Assembly (NCBI GenBank): GCA_021234155.1
Contig: JAJEKV010000427.1
Coordinates: 124,001-188,000, forward strand
Reading direction: 5' to 3'
Source: Isoetes taiwanensis
Taxonomy: Eukaryota > Streptophyta > Lycopodiopsida > Isoetales > Isoetaceae
DNA: 64,000 nucleotides
Shown here: one piece after another, positions 33,590 to 44,488 of the stretch
How the letters are laid out: every line of letters begins with the position of its first letter
Numbering within the stretch: position 1 is the stretch's first letter
Translations under genes and position numbers: made by a program
The notes under the pieces: generated by a model
Databases searched by the model: none
What the model saw: the letters and a program-made list of their open reading frames with translations, nothing else
Told to the model about the DNA's origin: nothing

Positions 33590-35604
33590 CTATAAAAGAA
33601 AACCATATGAAGTGGTTGGTATGGATATTTGCGAAGTCACATGAAAAAAAAAAGGGTTATCGTGATGTACCTGAGCGGCATTAGACGAAGCTCCTTCGAT
33701 GGAATCCTTGATGAAAAACCTATTTGCCAACAAACGCATGGTCAAAGCCACATGAACACCGCAACTGGTCGCATCAATCTGGCTAGGCACATCCATATCC
33801 TCGATAACGAGTGGTGTAAGCCCATCCCGTACCTCCTCGGATGCACCTCTAATCTGCAGGTAAATTCTAAACATCCTGCATATGGATCTGGCATTAGCAA
33901 ACATCCATTCCTCTCATTCTACAAGCAATTCATATACCTGTTCAACTGGATAACGGTACAACGCTCACCACATTTCTCCACGCCTTGGGAATCAAAACAC
34001 AACTAGGATGTTTGCATATCCTCGATGTCCCCAAGACGGAGTAATCGTCAAGGTCTCGAGCAAGGATGTACAACCCAATGAGACCTATCATGATACAAAG
34101 AGATGTCATATAAACATGCATACAATAAGGCATAACATTCCACTAACACTCACCCATGCACGACGGGCCAAAACACCACTCGTACTCCAATCCACTGCTG
34201 GACCATAGGTGTCACTGAATAAAGGATTCAACGATGGTACACTCTCGTCATGGGTGGCAGATCCTCCACGAAAGGGATATGCACGTGTGTAGAACATGGG
34301 ATCCACAAACAACACACGCCGATGATCCTCGTCAGACAACAAGTGTCGAATAGTCCTACATGTATGCAAAGTATATCTTAGAGAAAAATCAAGCATTGCA
34401 TGCAATACAAAGACATGCCGCTGCACTTACATGATGTAGAATCGCATGTGCCAATCTCCCCATCAACCATCGTATGCGGCCTCAAGGAACTCGGTCGTCA
34501 GCTCTATAGAACCATGTGGACAAAGGCTCGACATGATCTGGACCCCTGTCTCCTCCTGTATGCCTCTCTGCATATCATGGTACAAAAGACCATATGCCTG
34601 CCACTCGTATCCTGTGGCAATCTCCCTCGCAATCCGCCAGAACCAAGGCCGAGACCTAAAGCCAGTGTCTAGCCTCAACCAAATGGGTGCCCGAGCTTCT
34701 CGCCCTCTCTCCGAAGCCCATCCTCGCAAGGGGACAAAGACACATGCCGGATAAAAAGTGTGCCCGACGTTCGGGTACATAATCCCATGTCCACCCTACA
34801 GCCCCTATCAAATGTCCATGCCTCATGGTCGATCTACGCCCAATCCGTCGATGGGTGGGGCATAAGGCGTGACAAGCCCATGTCTTCCCATGTATCCCTC
34901 CACACTAAGGGGGTCCACCGCCCTTGTCTCACGGTCACCTCGGGTCCGTTGCCTCACATCCCGGAAAGCAGGCCTGCCTTGCCCCCTACCTGCCGCCTGC
35001 ACGGTGGCCTACCTCTACCTCTACCCCTGCCTCTACGTGGTGGCCTGCCTCTACCTCTGCCTCTACCTCTGTCGCCATCGTCGCCCTCATGTCCATGGTC
35101 TCTGCGAAAGGGGGGTGTGAGCTCAATCGGGGTCTCTGCAGGTATCCGGCTCCGTGCCTTGTGAAAGCTCGTCCGTAGACTTGTAAATGGCTCAGGGGTG
35201 CCAAGCCTGGCGACTGGTACATCCACATCATGGACAATGGTCTGCACAATAGAAGGTCCTGCTGCATGGTCCACTGAAGTGGAGCTCGTGGAATGTGATG
35301 GCTCATGGGCCAATGCCCACGCGCTCGCTAGGTCCGTATGCACTTCCTTCAACAATCGACCAATGTCACACAAGGAAAGTGATCTCCGAGGTACAGAGCT
35401 AGATAGTGCATCGGGCAGTGACGGGGTCTGTGAAAAGGAAGTGGGAGGAAGTGGAAGTACGTGGGGGGAAAGAGGAGGGACTGTGCGTAAAGGAGGTGGG
35501 CCAGTGATAAAAAAATCGCTGGTACCTGTGACATCTTGCAAGTTACAGGCATCAGAGGAGTGTTCCCATTCTGCAACCGGAGCTTGATTTTGCTGATATG
35601 GCAC
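33590..35604 (-). pseudogene. Ulp1-like protease gene with AT-hook-like region, decayed
   Basis: The N-terminal part (35,604-34,954) is Pro/Ser-rich and ends in RGRGRGRGRPP and GRGRGRGRPP, like AT-hooks, before a frameshift. Then 34,780-34,440 (GREARAPIWLRLDTGF; WQAYGLLYHDMQ; DWHMRFYIM) ends at CAT|GTAAGT. The next exon, 34,353-34,157, reads TIRHLLSDEDHRRVLFVDPM and ends TGG|GTGAGT. One more follows (HW motif with a 1-base shift, about 34,105, then DLDDYSVLG). The last exon (about 33,868-33,671) has DVPSQIDATSCGVHVAL, the Gln and Cys of the Ulp1 site (Q-x-D-x-x-S-C-G), and ends CAG|GTACAT. C48 proteases process SUMO-type tags and are often carried by plant DNA transposons, which is the likely origin here. 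Stops and shifts make activity unlikely. Confidence 0.65.
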
Positions 35605-35742
35605 GGGCCTAGAACTCCAATTCAGATGGATTTGAAAGCTTCTGAATACCCTAAATTAGAATTGAGTTTGTCCTCTAGCAAGGTTTCGTTTGTTCTGTTC
35701 CTAATTTCATTTGTCCTCATTCCTAGTTTCTGTCAGAACTGG

Positions 35743-36860
35743 CTAAAATGCATCACAGGTGCAATAGGAATGGTAGTCTTCAAAAACTGGTAACTGGGAT
35801 TGTGAAATTTCTGCATGAAATTGTCGGTGCTGGCTAATGGGGATATACCCTAAGTGCTGTAAGTAAAGTTGAGCATATCCAATCCCCAATTCCTCATGCA
35901 TGTTCTCTACGGACCTTCTGCAAGGCTTCAGAAATCCAAAGAGCCAAATAACCAGCAAGCTTAGGCATGTACTCTGCCTGAAGAGCATTAACCCAGAACT
36001 GATCTTGAATGTACTTGTTGTCTTGCTGTAACATCCACCTAGCATGGATATCCCTTTGAAAGGCACAGGATGGACCATCAATGAACTTGTCTGTGATGTC
36101 AGCTAGATAGAAATTATGTATAACATAGGCCATGGGTTGGACATGTCAAAGAATGAAGAAATCTTTGTCTTCACAAGTGATGAACTGAAAATTAAGTAAG
36201 GCACAAAGAAGACCTTTTTCTTCAACAGTAAGGTCTGGCCAGAGAAAGGGCAAATTCTTGCTAGTGAAGGGTTCATCAATAACCCCATTTGCATTGAACC
36301 ACCGGAGCATAAAAAGATGTCTTCGTGACTTCACATAATCCAAGTAGCTCGTGGGCTTGGGAAAGTCACTAGGATCGTTCACAGCTAAAACAATGTAGGT
36401 TTCTTGCTGGTGATGGGCATCATCTGCAGACTGAACGGCCTGTTGCAATTAATGTTCCAAATCTTTTATTTTGTTTTCTTGTGTTGCAAGGAGACGAAGT
36501 TGTTCCTTGATTTTGCGATGAGCATGCATGGCCTGGGAAGGAGTAGAGACTTATTGCTGGAGGATAGCAATCTCAGCATCATCCACAATCTTTTGTTTGT
36601 GCAGGTCTCTAAGCTATGCTTGAAGACATGTGACCTGTGTTTGAACAGCAGCTAACTGGCCTTCCAGAGCAGAAACGTGAACTTCACCTTGCATGGTGTC
36701 TGATAAGGATCTAGATAAGTTTGGTAGTATACAAAGCTTCAGCATGTTTTTCCGTTGCTCTTGGAGCACGGAGGAGGTAGCCAATGGGCTAACTAAAACA
36801 TTGGCAGTCAACCCCCTAACTCCCCTTGGAACTAGGTGGGTTCCCCTTGTGCTCATGGAT
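35743..36860 (-). pseudogene. Unrecognised coiled-coil ORF, broken
   Basis: From 36,856 a Ser/Arg/Leu-rich start (TSSVLQEQRKNMLKL) leads to a helix (ALEGQLAAVQTQVTCLQ), then frame changes. From 36,448 one frame reads to 35,894 with a single TGA (36,146-36,148): SYLDYVKSRRHLFMLRW, then LTVEEKGLLCALLNFQF, HNFYLADITDKFIDGP and GYLALWISEALQKV. The N-terminus loosely resembles that of the 6.1 kb relic. A retroelement structural protein is possible but not shown. Confidence 0.35.
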
Positions 36861-36927
36861 GATATCTGGACATAAGATTCATCTAGGTGTTTTTACTTTT
36901 TATTAATATAATATACATACTTACCTC

Positions 36928-36956
<29 letters not shown>
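36928..36956 (+). repeat. Poly(A) tract (about 29 A)
   Basis: An A-run preceded by TACTTACCTC. It may be the 3' tail of a retroposed sequence on +, but no source transcript is recognisable upstream. Confidence 0.6.
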
Positions 36957-36958
<2 letters not shown>

Positions 36959-38299
36959 AAAGAAACTATAACAAGAGGGTATTTTCGCAATGGTTGGAAC
37001 TATGATTCTGGCGTAGTATTGTATAGTATATTTTAGGCAGCTTGAGGCTTGTTTGATTTAATGGTTTTGTTTCTATTTTGGAGTATTTTGGGATGCTTTC
37101 TTTGGAATGGTTTGCAAATAGAATGATGTATGCCGATTGAAGCAGAAGCGCTGGCTGGACCCTGGCTCGATTCTTCCTTTGCTCTGCATTTAGGCTTTTT
37201 GCCAGATTCTTCCTTGGCATGCCCGAGTTTTCGGCAGATTTGAGGGTATGAGGGAGAAACAGGTTTGGAGCCGCTTCAGAGGCATGCTTGGTTTCATTGG
37301 AGCTTCCTGGCTTTTCTTGATCCCAGCGAGGGTTATGATCATGCATAGATGGCCGTCATGGCATGTTGGCTGGCAGAGTGCCCAGCTATATCCAGGATGA
37401 TCAAAGCTCTGCCAAATTGTAGCATTGGAACTTCCAGCTGGAACTAGCCAGATTTCCATTTTTCAAGAGCTCTAGGGATGTGGTGTCCTTCCTCTAGGGA
37501 TGTGGCTGTGCAGGGCTGCGATCCTGTTTTCTGTCATCGCATGTTTATGTGTTTAATTATAATGGTGCAAATGGTCTATTTTGCACCTTTGATTTGTGCA
37601 ATTTTGAGGAAGAAACTATGCTGACCTTGGATGTAGAAGATTTCATGGAATCTTCCATGATCTAAGGGCCCCAAATTCAAATACTGCCAAATTCATGCAA
37701 TTGCCTTCCCCTAAATTCCAACTTCCCCAATTATTATGCCAAACCCATGCACACAAGCACACCATGAAAGGCACACAAAAATCTAAATAGCCGAAATATG
37801 GTATCCTATATTTTGGGAGGTTCAAAAAATGCTGAATAAAAAAGGTTAAGAAAATTATCCAAAATATCAGACGTGTGATTTGAGAACTAAAATTTCACAT
37901 CATTGGCTATCTTGTGGCAGTGCATGACATTCAAACCAATGGCAGTCTTCCAATTTTGATGTCAAAAACAAATATGTATATATATATCAGCTATCTTAGG
38001 CGTGTCAGCCTAGTTTCTCATTCTATGTAGAGTACTCATTCTATTTGATTTGTTCTATTAATTTCTCATTCTATGTAGAGTACTCATTCAGTTTGATGTA
38101 GAGTACTCATTCTATTGGAGGATTCTTATGGGGACAAAATGAGATCTCAAATTACCTCTAATGCTGTCAATATAATAAAACAAAGCTTGTTAAATGTGCA
38201 ATGAAGTTTCTATGTAATTAAGGTTTCTTAATTTCTTAATATGTCATTCAACACACTCAATATTAATAACTTAGGGGTACTTGTGCATGTCCAGCAATC
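36957..38299. other. Intergenic, no gene recognised
   Basis: AT-rich. A phrase containing TTCTCATTCTATGTAGAGTA is repeated about three times at 38,011-38,115. A minus-strand ORF at 37,190-37,459 includes NATIWQSFDHPG, superficially like a lectin-kinase motif, without further support. Confidence 0.4.
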
Positions 38300-40015
38300 A
38301 TGAGCTTTAGTCGCGTGACCTACTATGGGTTGCCAACCCTGTTACTTTGGTGGATTGACAACATTCTTGACGACAACAAACCCGCGTTCGCCCACGTTTG
38401 GGGAAGTACTTGGTTCGGACGTAATCCGCCACCGCCACCTAAACCATTTTGCGGATTTGGTATGCATTATTAGCTAGGTTAACATTTAGGTTAGTAGTTT
38501 ATTTCTAATATATTCTAATAAATATTTTTCTAAATGTAGGGTGCATATCCACCATTGTTCTTTTTCTTCGCGGTGCTTGGGTTGCACCCCTTATATTTGG
38601 GGGGCTGTTTGGGTACCAACCCCGCACTAACCCTTGCCCCAAGAAGAATAAGAGGCGAGGGCTCATCTCGAGGGCGAGGATCCCACGATCTCAGTATGGA
38701 TCTCCGTCATATCCGCGTCTGATCTCGGGGAAGAAAGCACACCACCCATCGACAGGTCCGGTTTGACGTCAGCGTTGTCGCTGAAGAGCGAGGCAAGGGC
38801 CAGCGCCGCAACTAGGGCGAGGGGTGTTCCCTTCGACATAGCTTTGCCTACACCGGGCGAATATCGTATGCGAGCCTCGGGGAACCTCCCAGGAAGGGAG
38901 GCGGTAATGGCGTCGGCGACAAAATAAGGTCCCCGACTTTCCTCTTGCCACTAGAGGGCTTACGGACCGCATACCGAGGCGTGCACACCACTTCTTATAT
39001 GAGTGAGTTCGCCGTCAATTCACGTAATTTATGGTTCACTAACACTTATTCATATGTATTAACTTTGAAGTCGATTTTCTTTGTTGAGTGAAGTTAACAC
39101 AAGTTTCCATTGGGCACTACTAAAGATGGAGGGGAATTTCATAGGAGACCGAATGCCCTCATGAACAACATTGTTACCAAGATCCCACAAGGGTACTTGG
39201 AGGGATGACTCATTTGATGCGGAGAAAATAGAACTAAGGAATAGGCTAGAGGAGGAATATCCCGAGCTCAAAGCAGAGAGATGTCCTCAAGACCTGGATG
39301 AGCGAGCTGGTCAACATGTTAAAGCCATGAGGTATTACCTTCCCTTGTTCTTAATCGTGATCAATATCGCACTCATGTTTGATTTACGTTATGCAGACAC
39401 GACCAGAAGAAGAGACTGATAAAACATGCTGATATGGAAAATGTCCCGATAGAAGAAGCGACTCGACCCCATTGGATGAACGAAGCGTCATTCGTAGTAC
39501 ATCTCTAATGCTTAGCACAAGTCGTAGACGTATATCTAGATTAATATAAAGGGACTAAGGACTTGTGTTGTGTTGCAGTCTTGCAAGGCCAACATATTGT
39601 CATCGAGAGGAGTAGCGGCAACTTCGCCCGACTTTGGTAGCAAGGTACGACCATACGTAATCCGGGCTATGCTACCAACATATTTGGATCACGGTGGTTA
39701 TAGTAATTTTAACAGCTTGTGCCAAACAATCCTTAAATGGCCAGCGACTAGAGAAGATCGCGAAAGGGCTAATCGATTGGGCAATGCGGCGGCCATCCGA
39801 ATCGCTCTTGGTGAAAAGGGTGATGTATGTATTATTCACTACATAATTCTTTGCAAGTATTTAGCTTTAAGCTTCGTGATATGTTTTCATGGCAGGACGA
39901 CGAGGAAGACGAGAGGTCACCGCAGTGGCGCGGCTTGAACTCTTCGATTTTTTATGTTATGTCTCGCTATTCTCCAACTCCAAGTGTGGTGAATAGACTT
40001 TTACGTATTTTGTAG
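38300..40015 (+). CDS. Multi-exon ORF inside the CACTA-like element, unrecognised
   Basis: Candidate exons with clean junctions: 38,300-38,459 (SRVTYYGLPTLLLWWIDNI; ends TTTG|GTATGC), one starting about 38,539, then about 39,171-39,331 (FDAEKIELRNRLEEEYPEL; ends GAG|GTATTA), 39,397-about 39,508 (KKRLIKHADMENVPIEEA), 39,579-39,824 (VRPYVIRAMLPTYLDHGG; ends GAT|GTATGT) and 39,896-40,015 (DDDEEDERSPQWRGL; stop TAG). The order agrees with a transposon accessory protein. I see no DDE transposase motifs. Stops between 38,700 and 39,100 suggest decay or unrecognised introns. Confidence 0.45.
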
Positions 40016-40713
40016 TTCAATGATACATTAATTTTTGTTGAATATGATTTTGAAAGTATATTTTCTCACTACTTTTTATATTTTGATTACGTGTACACCT
40101 CTGATACCTAAGTCTATTTTAAGAACGATCTTTAATTGATTAATTTAGATTTTAGTTGTTTTTAATTAGATTTTAATTGATTAATTTAAATTTCTCCAAA
40201 TATTTTATTTGATAAATAAAATTCGAAGTCTTTACAACTTAATATGTCTTAAATTGCACCCATTAAATTTTTTAATTTTAAAATTTTTAATATTTAGAGG
40301 CGTCGATGCTCGGCGTCCACCATGGCTGCGCTCCGTCACCGCCCCAGCGAGCGTCGATCGCCGGCGTCCGGTAACACGCCACCGTGGCGCCGCCGCACGT
40401 GAACCTCCGGCGGGCACGCCCTGCAACGCGCCCGGTGAGCGTCGATCGCCGGCGTTGATTGAAGCGATGGCAGTTGGGCGGCAGCGTGGCATCACCGTGG
40501 CATCGCCACGTCACGACCGGTCGATGATCGACGATTCATCGTCGACCATCGATGCCGCTATTTCGACACGTATTTCGACGGTTTTTTGTCGATGATCGAC
40601 GGTCGTCAGTCGATATAGAGGTTTACCGTCGACCTTTGAACGTCGATGATCGACGTTGCATCGACGTTCAAAGGTCGATATAGACGTCGAAAAGGCTCAA
40701 CGTTTTTGTAGTG
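38300..40713 (+). mobile_element. CACTA-like DNA transposon (3' terminus certain, 5' end unclear)
   Basis: The right end is CAACGTTTTTGTAGTG at 40,698-40,713, whose complement starts CACTACAAAAACG, the typical tip of CACTA/En-Spm elements. The preceding 400 bp are GC-rich and crowded with GTCGAT/ATCGAC motifs, as expected of subterminal transposase-binding repeats. They include a perfect 20-bp inverted repeat (40,629-40,648 and 40,659-40,678, spacer 10). I could not find the matching left tip. The start given is the first likely exon of the internal gene. The element sits in an intron of a minus-strand TPR-type gene. Confidence 0.75.
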
Positions 40714-40732
40714 TAATCATATATCCATGGAC

Positions 40733-40992
40733 CTTTGCTAGATATCCACGGAAGTCATTAGGACAGCTGTTTATTAATGTATCGTAAACTGTAACAGCAT
40801 CACTAGGGTGCCCCCATGCCATATATGACTTTCCAAGCAACAACTCTATCTGGGATAATAACTCAGGTTAAGCAATGGAATCAAATGAAAGCAACTAATT
40901 AATTGTAATGTCCAATGTGCATGCACTAACCTGCCCAGGGATCAACTTGAATCTTTGTTTCCTGTCTGTCTTCTCAAGACGAGATGCTGCAT
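40733..40992 (-). pseudogene. TPR-type gene fragment, two exons, interrupted by a transposon
   Basis: Exon about 40,990-40,931 (YAASRLEKTDRKQRFKL) ends CAG|GTTAGT. Exon 40,849-40,733 (acceptor CCCAG) reads IELLLGKSYMAWGHPSDAV then VYDTLINSCPNDFRGYLAK and ends AAAG|GTCCAT. The frame is continuous. The helix pairs with G.......A...Y and P spacing look like tetratricopeptide repeats, as in plastid TPR proteins of the SLOW GREEN type. The CACTA end begins 20 bp after the donor. No continuation is recognisable beyond the element. Confidence 0.5.
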
Positions 40993-41188
40993 AGCCATAG
41001 TCTTGAAGTTATGAATACATTGTGATATACATGTGCAATTAAAGGAGTTGAGCAACATATCTCAGTCAAAACATCACATAACCCTATCAGCATGAAAGAA
41101 GCAAGTCGAAAGTTTTGGAACTTGCAATTGCTACAAAAGAAGCTATATAGAGAACGATTTCAGACATTCAAACAAAGGCTGGACTCAC

Positions 41189-41376
41189 GTTTGTTACCAA
41201 CAGTAAGAGTAAGCAGTGCTCGAAGGGATATGCCTTGGCAGCTGGACTCATCAATGCACAGCATGGTCACCAGAAGAGAAATGGCTCCCATTTTGACCAG
41301 CATGATCCTTGCCTCTGCATTATGCTTCACACATGTTTTTATTTCTATAGCTGCCATTATCTTCTGAAACACGTCC
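41189..41376 (-). pseudogene. Armadillo-repeat protein exon (fragment)
   Basis: One exon with acceptor TATACAG (ends 41,377) and donor AAC|GTGAGT. It reads AEARIMLVKMGAISLLVTML then ISLRALLTLTVGNK. This matches the ARM-repeat pattern of plant ARM/U-box proteins (EAR..L..LGAI..LV.ML...S...ALLNL.GN). No further ARM exons are seen nearby, so it is probably an isolated fragment. Confidence 0.55.
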
Positions 41377-41393
41377 CTGTATACAAGAGATGT

Positions 41394-41394
<1 letters not shown>

Positions 41395-41434
<40 letters not shown>

Positions 41435-41653
41435 TATTTTAACGTCACGCCACTAGGCAGCATCCAACTGGACATGTGATCACACACCACACTACATTGC
41501 TTGGTTTGGCCCTGCCCCCAACCACTTTACATTGCGTCTGTGGGTTTTGACACCCAACAGTTCAGAGTGCGATTCTGGGCAGTCTCTAACTCGAGATCGA
41601 TAGTTGCTAGATCTAGTGTGTTACCACTAGACTAAACGCCCAGACGCAATCAG
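41395..41653 (-). mobile_element. SINE candidate with tRNA-like head and (CTAT)n tail
   Basis: Read on the minus strand. The head contains TAGTCTAGTGGTAAC (A-box-like) and ATCTCGAGTTAGAG (weakly B-box-like), with GGGC/GCCC flanks as in an acceptor stem. The body leads to GTTAAAATACTATCTATC and a (CTAT)n tail of about 40 bp (41,395-41,434 as GATA on +). A second AATACTATCTATC tail occurs at about 51,842-51,866 on the same strand. Confidence 0.45.
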
Positions 41654-41930
41654 TTGCCCAGTTATCAGAATTACTGCATATTTACTAGAAATGACTTAAT
41701 AACGGAATATTATAATAATGATGTAATAAAAGAATTACGAAATCCAACAATGCTATCAGAATCACACATATCTGCCACAAGGTTGGTGTCTAGGCAGTTG
41801 CAATCAAGAGACTTGCATTTACAGTACCTCTTGGGAGACTCCCAAAAAGAAATCACAACTACTTTATACCTAATCTTCTTGCACGATCCGTCCGAGGAAT
41901 TTTTAGGGTTCTTGTCTACATGCAATGCAA

Positions 41931-42345
41931 CTATACATGCGCTAAAATAATGCCTGGAAGATGGAGCTTTGGGTAACACTTATCTGAATCAGTAAGGGGA
42001 TTAACCAACGCTAGTTTCAATTCGCATGGCTTCTCGTTGTACCCAGGCAAAGCGAGGCCATGGTCGAAATCTAAAACTTCGCCATAGCCGGTAGGATTTG
42101 AGAAGGACAATGCACCCCATTTTGGCATCCGGGATGAGATAAGGACCTCACTTTGAGCCGCTCACGGGACCGATCTGGAAGAAAATGTACCATGGATCTT
42201 GCGGAGGAAGGCGACTACGTAGATGTCGAATAAAACTACGACGATTTCGAGCTAAGCTTTCCCGGTGCGACCATGATAAGACTTGGAGCTGCAAAAAAAT
42301 GGGTAAGGCGCTCCATATTGCTGGCTCCATCCGTTTGGCGCCCAT
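41931..42345 (-). pseudogene. F-box protein pseudogene, 5' part
   Basis: ATG at 42,345. The protein reads MEPAIWSALPIFLQLQVLS then SLARNRR, a degenerate F-box, then RLPPQDPWYIFFQIGP. It stops at 42,148; the next piece in another frame (42,128-41,931) reads MPKWGALSFSNP, YGEVLDFDHG and LKLALVNPLT. This order fits plant F-box proteins with a kelch-type C-terminus. One frameshift near 42,140, a missing C-terminus and no substrate domain. Different from the 24 kb F-box gene but of the same broad class. Confidence 0.6.
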
Positions 42346-43595
42346 TTTGCCCTAGCCAAAACATACAATGGGATAAAGACTATTGAGAATTGTCATTCTA
42401 AATTGATAAGACCATTCAAAATCACCATTTCATGCCGAGCGTAGCACCAAAAATAGCATACGTTTCCATACCTATCCAGTCACAAAAAAATTTCATGCAA
42501 CTCATAGCCATATATGCACCCATTTCAGTTTTTTTCCAGCCCTACCAGGACTTGCACCCCTTTCTGCAATTTTAGCCTATGCACAAATCACCTCCACATC
42601 AGTTAAATCCAATGTGGCTTACGTTTATACCATTAGATCTCTATTATCTCAAATCTAGGGCAGAAAAGCTCACAAAATAGACCAGGAGATGGAAGGGGTC
42701 ACCCACGAGGGGAATGAAAAATGAAATGAATAGCCATCTTTCAACATTTTGGAGTCACGTGTATGTTTCCATAGAGTTCAATAGAGCAGTGTAGTAACCA
42801 GTCTGACTGCCTTGCAACAAATTCTTAGTGTGTTGATTTGTTTGGAGCTGACATCTTCTGTTCTTTACATATTTTGAATGGAAAATTCAGAATTTTGGTT
42901 GTCAAAAATCTTAAATATGGTGAAAGTAGTCCAAAAGAGCAAGCATCAAGACGGTGGGATATAGCTTCTACTGTGTTGCAGCCACAATTTTACAGGTTCT
43001 TAGTCGTTCTTTTCGTTGACTAGGGTATTTTATGAGTTTCTTATGCTTTGTTATTATAGGTATTAACTTCTCTTGTTCAATGGCCTTGGTCGCCGTCTTA
43101 TTTTCGGGCCATCACAAATCAGCAATGCAGAGTTTGGATTCCTTTTGTTAAATTCTTTTGTGCTATTTCGACTATGAGCTTATAGTTTACTTAGAATCAC
43201 CTTGGTTATTTGTCATTTGTGATGGTAATTATGCCAGCATGCTTATCAGGGCCATTATACCATAGGTGTATAGTCATACCTAAAGACAGCAGAACAAAAG
43301 TTTTTCCATTTAAAATCAAAAGACTGGTGCCGCAGAGTTAGCTGAAATCCTGCTGGAAATCTTATCTGTAAGACAGCACGCGGTCTAAAATGAAGGGGTC
43401 CTATATCCTGCTTCGACTCTTACATCACCTTTCCAACAGAATACATGTTCCAGAAATATTTGAAAAATTAAAGCACCGAATCATAAGCAGGTTGAAAAGA
43501 CTATTCTAGAAAGAATCAAATCTCACTGATACCAAGTTGAAGTTTCATCAATAGATCATAACTTCTATGGCCTTTGATAACAGTAATATGAGTTT
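42346..43595. other. Intergenic, no gene recognised
   Basis: AT-rich, only short chance ORFs. Confidence 0.45.
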
Positions 43596-44327
43596 GGGAA
43601 ATTTACCAAAATAACCTTAATTGTTCACTTAATTCCCAAAAAGCCCTTTGTATTTCTGAAATTCCTAAAATGCCCTTAATTCTTAAGTATTTTCCCAAAT
43701 AGCCTTTTGTATCCAAAAAATCATCAAAAGCACGTGCTTACACAGAGGATCATTTTTTACACAGGAAGTGTTTTTCTTATAGAGACAATAATTTGGAAAA
43801 TAAATTTCAGAAAATCATTATGACAAAAATATGCAACAGAAATGTCAAATAGGATTTCTGTAGCTACATCCATTTTGTCCAACATTACCACAACGTGTGC
43901 ACTTGTACACACGCTTTTTTCTATCCCTATCTTCTGTCTTATCCCGTTTTCTTTTAGGCTTGCCAGGAGGATGACATGTTGCAGAGGCAACATTTCATTA
44001 TTTTCAAGAAGTTCAATATTTGGAGGATAAATAGCTCCAACATAATAGCAAAATGAGCTCCACAAGTAACCTGGATGGGTATGAAGTAGCTTCTCCACAA
44101 GATGCCCACAAAGCTTCTCTTTCAATACGATTTTTGTAAAAGCATTAAATTAGTTGACTTCGATCGTTTCTAGTATTGGAATTATAGGCTTATCTCTAGT
44201 GATTTTTAAATTACAAAGGGCTATTTGGGAAAATACTTAAAAATTAAGGGTATTTTGGGAATTTTAAAAATACGAAGGGCTTTTTGGGAAATAAGTTAAC
44301 AATTAGGGTTATTTTGGTAAATTTCCC
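43596..44327 (-). mobile_element. MULE (Mutator-like) element, 732 bp, with MURA C-terminal remnant
   Basis: Terminal inverted repeats of about 118 bp (43,596-43,714 and 44,209-44,327) begin GGGAAATTTACCAAAATAAC and agree at roughly nine of ten positions. The interior on the minus strand encodes YYVGAIYPPNIELLENN, then, after a frame change, CHPPGKPKRKR and KCTRCGNVGQNGC. The last is the CCHC knuckle found at the C-terminus of Mutator transposases, with His changed to Gln. It is therefore a deletion derivative of an autonomous MULE. I could not find a matching 9-bp target duplication. Confidence 0.85.
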
Positions 44328-44488
44328 TTCTTTAAATTAACACAAGTTTCACAATGCTTCTAAATTTCATAGTTGACATGTATTATCTGACTACCATGAT
44401 CATTACATAAGATCTTGAATGACAATAAGAAAACAGTGACTCAATAAAATGTATAAATATCTGGAATAGCACTTGTTTCAAGTGCAAG

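Noticed and set aside
37190-37459. Minus-strand ORF with NATIWQSFDHPG, like G-type lectin receptor kinases
   Set aside because: Only about 12 residues fit; no other lectin, EGF, PAN or kinase segment is present, and the frame ends at once.
41395-41653. Functional tRNA gene
   Set aside because: No cloverleaf can be folded with a normal anticodon arm; only box-like motifs are present, so a SINE is more likely.
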